Assembly (NCBI RefSeq): GCF_042658925.1
Contig: NZ_JBHSRF010000032.1
Location: forward strand, 27,589 to 91,588
Source: Sphaerisporangium aureirubrum
GTDB taxonomy: Bacteria > Actinomycetota > Actinomycetes > Streptosporangiales > Streptosporangiaceae
Direction of reading: 5' to 3'
DNA length: 64,000 nucleotides
Shown here: piece by piece, positions 8,343-16,322 of the stretch
Position numbering within the stretch: position 1 is the first letter of the stretch
Layout of the letters: each line of letters starts with the position of its first letter
Made by a program: the position numbers and the translations under genes
The notes under the pieces: model-generated
Told to the model about the DNA's origin: nothing
The model's input: the letters and a program-made list of their open reading frames with translations, nothing else
The model's database searches: none

Positions 8343-9560
8343 ATGGTGGACAGCCCGGCCGGGTACGCGGTGATCGACGTCGAGACGACAGGGTTGCGGC
8401 CCTCGTGGCGTGATCGGGTCGTCGAGATCGGGGTCGTCCACGTCGATCTGGAGGGGCGGGTGACCGGGGAATGGGGCACTCTGGTCAATCCAGAGCGTGA
8501 CCTCGGGCCGCAGCACATCCACGGGATCAGCGCTTCCGACGTACGGCACGCGCCCAAGTTCAAGGACATCGCCGGGACGGTGCTCGCCCTGCTACGGGGG
8601 CGGGTGCCGGCGGCGCACAATCTCGGGTTCGACGCAGGGTTCCTGCAGGCCGAGTTCGACCGTACCGGTGTGGCGGTTCCGTCTCTGGCGGGCATCGGGG
8701 TGTGCACGATGGCGGAGGCGCGGCGGTTCCTGCCGGACGCGCCGCGCAATCTCGCAGGCTGTTGCGCCGTGGCGGACGTTCCTCTCGACGGCCACCACGA
8801 CGCGCTCATCGACGCGCGGGCCGCGGCGGGGCTGTTATGTCGCTATCTCGAAGTGACACGGCCGACGTCCCCTTGGCCGGTCGCGCTGCGTGCCGCAGTC
8901 GCCGCCGACTGGCCTGCGGCCGAAGTGGCCGATGCCGCGGGGGTGCGCAGAGGGGTGGCGGCCGAACGGCAGGATCATTTCCTCGCACGGGTTCTCGACC
9001 GGATGCCGCAGACGGCGGAGCCCGTTCAGGCCGATCGCTATCTCGCCCTGCTCGACCAAGTACTCCTGGATCATCACATCTCGGCTGCGGAGGCCGATGC
9101 TCTGGTCGAGCTGGCGACCGCGCTGGGGCTGTGCCGGACGGATCTGGATCGGCTGCACGGGCGGTATCTCGCCGCGCTGGCGCGGGCGGCGCTGGCCGAT
9201 GGCGTGGTCACGGATGCCGAGCGTGACGAGCTGGGGCTCGTCGCCGGACTGTTGCGGCTGCCCGCAGCGGCGGTGCGGGACGCGCTGAACGAGGCCGCCA
9301 CGTGTGCTCCGGCCGCTCTCGATCGGTTCACGTTGCGGCCGGGTGATCTCGTCGTCTTCACCGGGGAGATGGAGGGCGGAAGGGATGCCTGGGAGCTGCG
9401 CGCCCGCGACGCGGGCTGTCTGCCGCACGGCGGTGTGACCAAGAAGGTCCGCCTGGTGGTCGCGGCCGACCCCGACACCTTGTCGGGAAAGGCCCGCAAG
9501 GCGCGCGCGTACGGCATTCCCATCGTCACCCCTGAGGGCTTCGCCCGGATTCTCGGCTGA
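8343..9560 (+). CDS. DEDDh 3'-5' exonuclease with TerB-like and BRCT domains
   Basis: The N-terminal ~170 residues are a DnaQ-like exonuclease: Exo I VIDVETTG (Asp12, Glu14), Exo II HNLGFDAGF and Exo III HDALIDA with the DEDDh histidine. A middle segment (about 220-310) resembles a TerB/DUF-type helical domain (ADGVVTDAERDEL). The C-terminal ~80 residues, from LRPGDLVVFTG to TPEGFARIL, are a BRCT domain of the kind found in DNA ligases. The protein probably trims or edits DNA during repair rather than being the Pol III epsilon subunit. The ATG has a strong AGGAGG at 8331-8336. The 200 bp upstream (8142-8342) show no other feature. Confidence 0.85.
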   Translation: MVDSPAGYAVIDVETTGLRPSWRDRVVEIGVVHVDLEGRVTGEWGTLVNPERDLGPQHIHGISASDVRHAPKFKDIAGTVLALLRGRVPAAHNLGFDAGFLQAEFDRTGVAVPSLAGIGVCTMAEARRFLPDAPRNLAGCCAVADVPLDGHHDALIDARAAAGLLCRYLEVTRPTSPWPVALRAAVAADWPAAEVADAAGVRRGVAAERQDHFLARVLDRMPQTAEPVQADRYLALLDQVLLDHHISAAEADALVELATALGLCRTDLDRLHGRYLAALARAALADGVVTDAERDELGLVAGLLRLPAAAVRDALNEAATCAPAALDRFTLRPGDLVVFTGEMEGGRDAWELRARDAGCLPHGGVTKKVRLVVAADPDTLSGKARKARAYGIPIVTPEGFARILG

Positions 9561-9600
9561 GCACTCGACTTGCGCCGCCGCTCGGTGGTCGCCAAGGGCA

Positions 9601-9910
9601 TCAGCCTCCTGGGCGGGCTGGTGGGGACGGCAGCACCGTCGTCGTTCTCCTGGTACGACTAAAGGGCTGACGCTCCTCCGGCAGCTGACGTAGTCGCTTC
9701 ACGATCGCGTTGGTCGGCGGTGGGAGGAGGTGGGCGGCGGCGTCGGAGCACAGGTCGGTGGCCGCGCGGCCCAGTCTTGGAGGGGCGCCGGTGGCTTCGG
9801 CGAGTTCGACCGCGATGCACATGTTCTTGAGCATCAGGCGCAGGGCGAATCCCGAGTCCAAGGTCTCCGAGAGGATGCGATCCGGCCGATCCTGCTCGTC
9901 GCTCACCGGG
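9601..9910 (-). pseudogene. C-terminal fragment of a 3-hydroxyisobutyrate dehydrogenase-like gene
   Basis: The minus strand encodes DSGFALRLMLKNM and following residues up to RLGRAATDL, the C-terminal NAD-binding-11 helices of the 3-hydroxyisobutyrate/beta-hydroxyacid dehydrogenase family. Nothing of the Rossmann domain is present. A second, longer remnant of the same gene type lies at 58490-59140 in the same orientation, and the two are clearly related at the DNA level. The fragment marks the left edge of the defence region and is not expected to be functional. Confidence 0.7.
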
Positions 9911-9997
9911 ACTGTTCGCCGTCAGCCGCAGCGTAGAGCCAACCGGCATCTCCTCGGCAAGGGTTCCACGTCCTAGGGTCGGGAGGTGACAGGACAC

Positions 9998-10075
9998 ATG
10001 AGAGTCACGCTGGTCCAAGGAGACATCACCGAGCAGCAGGTCGACGCCGTCGTCAACGCCAACTCCTCTCCCTGG
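9998..10075 (+). pseudogene. Truncated macro-domain (ADP-ribose-binding) gene start
   Basis: From the ATG at 9998 the sequence encodes MRVTLVQGDITEQQVDAVV followed by NANSS, the unmistakable first strand and loop of a macro domain. A frameshift follows in the glycine-rich loop (the bases still spell a Gly-rich stretch in the next frame), and homology stops at about 10075. Only the first ~25 codons survive. The frame happens to run into the downstream kinase gene, which should not be read as a fusion. Confidence 0.7.
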
Positions 10076-10150
10076 TGGCGGTGGGGTGGCTCGAAGAGGA
10101 CTTTCATACATACGTGCGGCTACCAACCCACATTCCCTAGGATTCTCGTT

Positions 10151-11758
10151 GTGGCCACTGAAGGCGATCAGCTGCGCAACTCCGCAGGGCCGACGCATGC
10201 CCGCCACCCGCTCATAGACGCGCTCAGTTTCGTCTGGGCAGTCGTTCCTCTCATATCATTCGGCTTGCTGAATTCGGTCGTCTTCGGTTTTGCTGCCTAC
10301 CGGACCAGAAGCCGGGTGATGGCCATAGCCGCCGGCTGCTACCTGGCCGTGCTTGCCGCGTTCGTGTCGACCGCCGGAATACGCGACTTCGGGCCGGACG
10401 ACTGGCAGAATCAGGCAGCCCTATGGGCCTGGATTCTCGGGCCCATGTTGGGAGGCACCCTGCATGCACTCATCGTGAGGAAACATGTCTTCCCGCCGAA
10501 GTTCATCCTCCTTTCCCAAAACTCCCGCCCTGCATCGGCGTCCGGGAGTTGGTCATGGGATCCGTGGGGTGGTTCGGAACCTGTCCACTCGCCTGGCGAG
10601 CAGCGTCCGAACGTGGCTGGGCCCACCGGGCTCGCTGTCCCCCTGAGCTACATCTGGGCGCTGGTACCTCTGCTCACGCTCGGGTTCGCCACGTGCGTGG
10701 TGATAGGTTCCGCCGCGATAAGACTCCGAAGCCGGAACCTAGGGTTGGCCGCCGTCGGCTACCTGATCCTGCTCGCGGTCTTCGTCGTCGTCAATGCACC
10801 GCTCGACCGACTACCAAATACGGACTGGCGGGCACAGGTTTATTTTTGGACCTGGTCGCTGGGGCCGTGGTGGGGTGGCACATTCCATGCCTTCGTCCTG
10901 AGGCAGGCGGTCTTCCGGCGGCGCTTTCCCATTCGCTCCGGGCGCGCGAACCCTGAAATGAGCAACGCGCCCACGCCGACCCAGCCGATCCGTGTCCTCG
11001 GGCCGTACAAATTGATCGACCGGATTGGTGGCGGCGGGCAGGGAGTCGTCTATCTCGGCCTCACGCCGTCCGGCAGACGCGTCGCGGTCAAGGTGCTGCA
11101 CACCCGGATGGGAACTGGAACCGCCGAACGCGAAGGGTTCCTGCGAGAGGTCACCGCAGCACAGCGGGTCCCACCTTTCGCCACCGTGCCGATCATCGAT
11201 AAGGGGATCGTAGGTGATGTGGCGTACATAGTGAGTGAATACATCGACGGACCTTCGCTGGAGACCTACATCCGCTCCGGGCGGAGGATGGACGGAGATG
11301 GCATCACTCGCCTGGCCATTTCCACCGCTGCCGCTCTCAGAGGAATCCACAGCACGAACATCGTCCACCGGGATTTCAAGCCGGCCAACGTCCTTCTCGC
11401 GCCTGACGGCCCTCGCGTGATCGACTTCGGCATCGCCAAAGCACTCGACAACGTCACTACAACGATCGGAGGCGTCAAGGGCACCCCCGCGTACATGTCC
11501 CCAGAGCAGGTCTCCGGGCACCCGGTCGGCCATCCCTCCGACATCTTCAGCTGGGCGTCCACGATATATTTCGCTGCGACCGGGCGTCCGGCATTCGACG
11601 GCCCCACCATATACGCCGTCTCCCACCAGATCCTGAGCCGACATCCCGACGTATCCGTCCTGCCCCAGCCACTTCGGCATGCGGTGGCAGCCTCCTTCAG
11701 CAAGGACTCGCGCACCCGTCCGACAGCCGCCCAACTCATGCTCGCGATCACACAGTAG
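10151..11758 (+). CDS. Membrane Ser/Thr kinase with a duplicated three-helix N-terminal module
   Basis: This 535-residue protein has a C-terminal Hanks-type kinase (about 285-535). The glycine loop is IGGGGQGVVY, the ATP lysine is in VAVKVL, HRDFKPANVLL carries the catalytic Asp, DFG is at 425-427, and the activation segment ends in SPE; all key residues are present. The N-terminal half has two copies of a ~95-residue membrane module (about 20-112 and 163-255), each with three hydrophobic segments and ending in LGP..GGT.HA..(R). The usual actinobacterial order is kinase first and a single TM helix later, so this topology is reversed. The start was set at the GTG at 10151, after the macro-domain debris; the Shine-Dalgarno is weak. 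It probably senses a membrane signal. It is convergent with the DUF262 gene. Confidence 0.8.
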   Translation: MATEGDQLRNSAGPTHARHPLIDALSFVWAVVPLISFGLLNSVVFGFAAYRTRSRVMAIAAGCYLAVLAAFVSTAGIRDFGPDDWQNQAALWAWILGPMLGGTLHALIVRKHVFPPKFILLSQNSRPASASGSWSWDPWGGSEPVHSPGEQRPNVAGPTGLAVPLSYIWALVPLLTLGFATCVVIGSAAIRLRSRNLGLAAVGYLILLAVFVVVNAPLDRLPNTDWRAQVYFWTWSLGPWWGGTFHAFVLRQAVFRRRFPIRSGRANPEMSNAPTPTQPIRVLGPYKLIDRIGGGGQGVVYLGLTPSGRRVAVKVLHTRMGTGTAEREGFLREVTAAQRVPPFATVPIIDKGIVGDVAYIVSEYIDGPSLETYIRSGRRMDGDGITRLAISTAAALRGIHSTNIVHRDFKPANVLLAPDGPRVIDFGIAKALDNVTTTIGGVKGTPAYMSPEQVSGHPVGHPSDIFSWASTIYFAATGRPAFDGPTIYAVSHQILSRHPDVSVLPQPLRHAVAASFSKDSRTRPTAAQLMLAITQ

Positions 11759-11799
11759 GTGGCTCATCCATCACGAATCTCGCCCTGAAGAGGTCACGG

Positions 11800-14067
11800 T
11801 CACTGGTGGCCGAACTGGGCGAGACGGTGCTGGGCGATGTCGATCTCCGCTGGAGTGAACAGATCGGCGAAACGCGTCTGGATGACCAGTGCTTCCACAG
11901 TGAGGTCGAGGCGGCCTCGTTCCCACAGCGCGGCGAACCCGTCGCTCACGGCGGGAGCGTGCAGGAGCTTACGGGCCGTCGCCAGGCTGCCATGTTCGGC
12001 CAGCATGCTCAGGAAGTACCCGGCATGGTGGTTCGCCTCGCGGCGTGCGCGGTCGTAGATCGAGCGCATGGCCTTGTCGAACTCGGCGTCGGCCCCTCCC
12101 GCCGACCGGCGCACGTCGGGAGCCACCTCTGCCTGCTCGACCACCGCTTCGACGCCCGCGGCCGACTCGTTGCGGCGAGTGGCGTAGCCGAGCAGCGCGT
12201 CGACCGAGGTGAACACCTCGTACCCCAGCTCCTCCAGCCGCGGCAGGTCGGCGGCCTCCGGGTCGAGTTCAAGGATCACCGGCCTGCCCTGCCCCGGTTG
12301 CAGCCCATCGGGCCAGAAAGCCTCGGCGACGGCCAGGGCGCGACCGGTCGCGGGATCGGCGATCTCGCTGTCGAGGGCCGGTTCGGCGTATCCCAGCCGT
12401 ACCAACTCTTCGGCCATGGCCTTGACCTGCGCCACGCGCACGTCGTCGCGCTCATCGGCGACGACGCTGACCGGGGCGAGCTCCTCGGCCTGGGCCATGG
12501 CACCGTTGCGCAGTTCGGTGAGGAAAGACTGCACGGCCTGGGCCAGTAGCTCCCGCCGGGCAGAGAGGAAATCAGGGTACCTTTCGACTCGCCACAGGTC
12601 GGGATCGTCTGGAATCCACTGTGAGGCCAACACGTCAGGGTGCTTCCCCTCGACCTCGACGAAGTACTCCTCGGGAGTGCGCTTGCCGATGACGAGGTTG
12701 GTGTCCTGGGTGAGGAAGCAGAAGTTAGCGATGGCGTTGACCTCGCTCCGGTCGTACCCGGCCTTATGCAGCACGGCCTTGGGGAAGATGTGATGAACCT
12801 GAAGCGAGTTCAGTCTGCCCAGCATCTCCGCCCGCAGCGGCAGGCCGCTGCCGAAGTCCCGCGCTCCCTTGGCCCTGGTGAGCAGGTAGAGAAGCGGGTA
12901 GAAGCGCGACCCCTTCGTGGACCCCTCGAAGTCATGAGCCTGAATCTCAAGGTTGCCACCGCGCCAGCGTTCCAGAGACGCGATGAGCCCATCGACGCCC
13001 GAATCCTTGACCGCCTCGTAGTCCTTGGCGAGCACCGTCTCGGTCGACCCGGCGAAACGGCCCCACAGGGCGGAGTGGACGTACCAGAACAGCACCTTGT
13101 CCCGGTGGGCGGCATCGGCGAAGCGGCCACCGGGGCTGAGGTGCAGCAGACGGGAGATGACGGGTATCGCGTAGCGGCCCATCAGCACCTGGTCGTGGTC
13201 GAGCCCGAGGCGGCCGGACGCCGCTTCCAGGAAGTTCCCGACGTATCCCACCGACTTGGCGAGGGCCACTTCGAATTCGTCGGCGGGGATGGTGTCGAGG
13301 GCGGTGAAGACTGCACGCCCTGTCGCCACAGCGGTGGTGTTGCGCAGCAGCCAGTCCAGCGAGAAGTCGAAGCCCTTGTCCTGCCAGCCCTCAAGGTGGT
13401 CACGCATGACCTGCCGAGCCGCCGGCCAATGGGCACAGATCTTCGCGAGCGCCAGATCACCCTTGGACAGGGCGGTACCACCGGAGTTGACCCGGTTGAA
13501 GATGTCGACGACGACCTCGACGTCCTTGTCCGGTCCAGTGATCCTCTCCTCATGGAATTCCCGCTCCAGGAGCTGCCGCAACTGGTTGAGTCGCCCGAGG
13601 TAGATCGCGAACTTCTCCGGCATGGCACCGAAGTCCTTGATGAACGGGTCCAGCCCATGGGTGAACAGGCGGGTGACATCCACCCACCGGGGATCGTCGC
13701 GCATCTTCGCCGGCGCGTAGAACTCGAAGCTCTCGTCCTCCACGTTGAACCGCAGACCGGTGAACGCGGCGGCATCACCCTCGAAGAACGCCGGCGCGTG
13801 GCCTCGGATGACGCCATAGAGGGAGGTGATGCGCTGCTGGCCGTCGAGCAGCAGCGAGCGCACTCCGCCGTCCGTCGCTCCGCCCCGCACGGCGGTCTGG
13901 TCCGGCTCGGTCTCCCACAACAGTAAGCCGCCTACGGGGTATCCACGGTAGAGCGAGCGCATCAGCCCACGCACCTGGTCACGGTTCCATACGTAGCCGC
14001 GCTGAAACTCCGGAAGCAGCACAGTGCCATTGTCGATCTGGTGGAGAAGTACCGAGAGCTTGGCCAT
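11800..14067 (-). CDS. DUF262/HNH (GmrSD-like) type IV restriction nuclease
   Basis: This 755-residue protein opens with the DUF262 signature LPEFQRGYVW (about 19-28) and DGQQRIT (75-81). In GmrS these bind nucleotide and cleave NTP to license the nuclease. A DUF1524-like HNH region follows at about 420-470 (LQVHHIFPKAVL, then an Asn-rich N..FCFL..DTN and K...P..YF), the likely DNA-cutting site. The last ~90 residues form a helical domain often attached to DUF262 proteins. GmrSD enzymes cut phage DNA carrying modified (glucosylated) cytosines, so an anti-phage role fits the neighbourhood. The ATG at 14067 has GAAGGCAGG upstream. It lies just downstream of the RelE/UvrD helicase on the same strand. 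Confidence 0.82.
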   Translation of the reverse strand: MAKLSVLLHQIDNGTVLLPEFQRGYVWNRDQVRGLMRSLYRGYPVGGLLLWETEPDQTAVRGGATDGGVRSLLLDGQQRITSLYGVIRGHAPAFFEGDAAAFTGLRFNVEDESFEFYAPAKMRDDPRWVDVTRLFTHGLDPFIKDFGAMPEKFAIYLGRLNQLRQLLEREFHEERITGPDKDVEVVVDIFNRVNSGGTALSKGDLALAKICAHWPAARQVMRDHLEGWQDKGFDFSLDWLLRNTTAVATGRAVFTALDTIPADEFEVALAKSVGYVGNFLEAASGRLGLDHDQVLMGRYAIPVISRLLHLSPGGRFADAAHRDKVLFWYVHSALWGRFAGSTETVLAKDYEAVKDSGVDGLIASLERWRGGNLEIQAHDFEGSTKGSRFYPLLYLLTRAKGARDFGSGLPLRAEMLGRLNSLQVHHIFPKAVLHKAGYDRSEVNAIANFCFLTQDTNLVIGKRTPEEYFVEVEGKHPDVLASQWIPDDPDLWRVERYPDFLSARRELLAQAVQSFLTELRNGAMAQAEELAPVSVVADERDDVRVAQVKAMAEELVRLGYAEPALDSEIADPATGRALAVAEAFWPDGLQPGQGRPVILELDPEAADLPRLEELGYEVFTSVDALLGYATRRNESAAGVEAVVEQAEVAPDVRRSAGGADAEFDKAMRSIYDRARREANHHAGYFLSMLAEHGSLATARKLLHAPAVSDGFAALWERGRLDLTVEALVIQTRFADLFTPAEIDIAQHRLAQFGHQ

Positions 14068-14138
14068 GACCTGCCTTCAGGTTGACGGTGTGTCGATTAG
14101 GGGTTGCCACACGCTTACAAACGAACGATGACCAGAAG

Positions 14139-16232
14139 TCACGAGGTGAAACCGTCCAGAAAGGGACTGGGGTTGCCATGCCAAGAGACATAAAGCCGTT
14201 CCCGGGCCCTGGTGCACGCGACGAACAGAAGGCAACGTTCACGCTGCAGATCCTGAACATAGGTCACCGCGTCCTCCTCAAGAGGGGTGACAGCGCTCGA
14301 CGAGGGCATCGCGTGCTCCCCCACCCCGACGACCGCGACGCACCGGAACTCCAGCCCTTTCATCCGGTGCATGGACCCGGCGCGCACCATCCCGTCGGCG
14401 CCCGGCGCCTTGGCGAGAGAATGGGCGGGCATACCCGCCTCGACGAGGACGGCGACGGCGGAATCCGCCAACATGTTGGATCTCGCCGCGATGCCGATCT
14501 CCTCTGGCTCGACCCCCATATCACGCCATTCACGGACCTTCCGCTGGAGCGCGTCCAGTTCTTCCTTCTGCGTGCGGAATCCGCGCAGCTCAGGCGGATA
14601 GCCATGCACCTGCGACCGGTAACCGGCCACCGAATCGAGGCCGCCGTCCATGTCGTCGACGGCCTCGCCGCGGAGCATGCCAAGGCTCCAGCCGAGGATC
14701 TCGGCCGTTGTCCGGTAGTTGACGGTGAGGCGTGACGATCGTCCCGTAACCCTGATGCCGACGTCCCGCAGCGAGACGCGATTGCTGTAGATGCGCTGGT
14801 GTGTGTCTCCGGCGAGGAACAGATCGTCCGGCCCTTCGTTTGCCGCTGCGCGCAGGAACCGCCACTGCACCGGGTGCAGGTCCTGCGCTTCGTCGACGAC
14901 GATGTGCCGGTACGGCTTGTCGGCACGCTCGTCGAGCAGCCTGGTGGCCTCGATGCAGATCGTCTCGTGTGTCCAGACGCGCCGACGCTTCAGTTCCTCT
15001 TCGAACTCCCAGATCGCCTGCCAGAGCTCGGCCCTTTGCCGGGTGCCGAGCCGACGCCCCCGACCTTCACGTTTGGCGGCCAGGTACTCGGCGGCGTTCG
15101 TAACCCGCTGGGCAAGCACCACATGTCGCCATTCCTCGGCCAGGAACGTCTCGGTGAAGGACACGTCGAGCCTCTTGACGATCCGGCGCCAGATCTCCCT
15201 CTCCTCCTTGTCCCGCAGGATCGCAGGCCGCCCATGCCGCTCGGCGAAGATCTGGTAGGAGAGCTGGTCGACGTGACGCACCTCGACGCGGTCACGGACC
15301 GCCGCGGAGTCGGCCAGCAGCCGCATCCCGGCCTCCAGGGACGCCGACAACGTCGAGGTGAACGTGGTCACCAGGACGGGACCCGAGCCGAGCCGTGCCA
15401 GGTGGTGAGCTCGGTGCAGAGCCACGACCGTCTTGCCGGTACCCGGCCCTCCAGTGACGCGCGCCGGACCACCAAAAGTACCGTTTGCGATCTCGTACTG
15501 CGCGGGGTGCAGGTAGACGCGCCACAGCGCGAAGGGGTGACGGAACACCTCCATGAGTTCCCGCGGCCCGTCGACCAGCACCACCCGCTCGGGGGTGCGC
15601 TTCACAGCCGCGGCGAGGTCTTCGGTGTCGTAGGGCTTCGGCGTCGGCGCGGCGCCTAGTTCGGCCCACACCTGCTCGGGACTGAGACCGGCCGCAAGGC
15701 CGTACAGAACATGCCACTGGTTCTGCGGAAGGAACGCCTCCGAGGCCTCCAACTGGCTGACATGGGTGAGCGCCCGCGCGAAGGCCAACGTCTGTTCGTC
15801 GACGCCGAGCCGCGCCAGATCGACATCGGCGACGTGCTTGAACAGTAGTTCCGATGTCGTGGCGGAGTGACGGACGAGGTCGGGCAGCGTGGCGTCGATC
15901 GCCGCCACGTCGCGTATCTCGATGCGTCCGGTCGCCGCGTTGACCGAGGCTCGCCGACGCTCGGCCCAGGCGATGGCCTCGTCATGCGGGAGTACCTTCA
16001 GTAACGTAAAGGTGTCCCCGCTTTCCGGAGCGAGGATGACGCCGCGCCAGAAGAGGTCGATGCGAATGGTGCGAAAGCGTTCGTCAAGGGCGTTGCGCAA
16101 CTTCTCCAGGTGCAGTCCGGCGTGTGTGGCCTGCTCGAACTTCGCGAAGACGTCCTCGACACGGTCCTGAACGGACCGTTCCAGCTTGCTGAAATCCCGG
16201 AGGAACTCCTTGTAGATCCCGAGCTTCGCCAC
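14139..16232 (-). CDS. UvrD/REP-like SF1 helicase with an N-terminal RelE/ParE-like domain
   Basis: This 697-residue protein starts with about 90 residues that look like a RelE/ParE toxin fold (FLRDFSKLERSVQDRV..., then FRTIRIDLFWRGVILAP and LLKVLPHDEAIAWAE). An SF1 helicase core follows: Walker A GGPGTGKT near residue 260, Walker B VVDEAQD near 440, a UvrD-like Q..YS.R.S loop, and a C-terminal motif ending in VACTRARERLYV. It would unwind DNA or strip protein from it using ATP. The RelE-like part may bind nucleic acid or ribosomes, or regulate the motor. The start is GTG at 16232, with AAGGAG four bases upstream. Inferred role: defence or repair; it is not a classical toxin-antitoxin pair, because no antitoxin gene is adjacent. 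Confidence 0.8.
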   Translation of the reverse strand: MAKLGIYKEFLRDFSKLERSVQDRVEDVFAKFEQATHAGLHLEKLRNALDERFRTIRIDLFWRGVILAPESGDTFTLLKVLPHDEAIAWAERRRASVNAATGRIEIRDVAAIDATLPDLVRHSATTSELLFKHVADVDLARLGVDEQTLAFARALTHVSQLEASEAFLPQNQWHVLYGLAAGLSPEQVWAELGAAPTPKPYDTEDLAAAVKRTPERVVLVDGPRELMEVFRHPFALWRVYLHPAQYEIANGTFGGPARVTGGPGTGKTVVALHRAHHLARLGSGPVLVTTFTSTLSASLEAGMRLLADSAAVRDRVEVRHVDQLSYQIFAERHGRPAILRDKEEREIWRRIVKRLDVSFTETFLAEEWRHVVLAQRVTNAAEYLAAKREGRGRRLGTRQRAELWQAIWEFEEELKRRRVWTHETICIEATRLLDERADKPYRHIVVDEAQDLHPVQWRFLRAAANEGPDDLFLAGDTHQRIYSNRVSLRDVGIRVTGRSSRLTVNYRTTAEILGWSLGMLRGEAVDDMDGGLDSVAGYRSQVHGYPPELRGFRTQKEELDALQRKVREWRDMGVEPEEIGIAARSNMLADSAVAVLVEAGMPAHSLAKAPGADGMVRAGSMHRMKGLEFRCVAVVGVGEHAMPSSSAVTPLEEDAVTYVQDLQRERCLLFVACTRARERLYVSWHGNPSPFLDGFTS

Positions 16233-16322
16233 GCCACTCCTTGGTGAAAATCCTTGCCATACACGCTAAAGGGTCCATCGGCTACCCGCCCATGGGCGTT
16301 AGCATTCGCCCGGGAATCGTTG

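Noticed and set aside
9986..11758. Macro domain-kinase fusion protein
   Set aside because: The macro part is a frameshifted 25-codon stub followed by unrelated sequence; a GTG at 10151 starts the membrane kinase.
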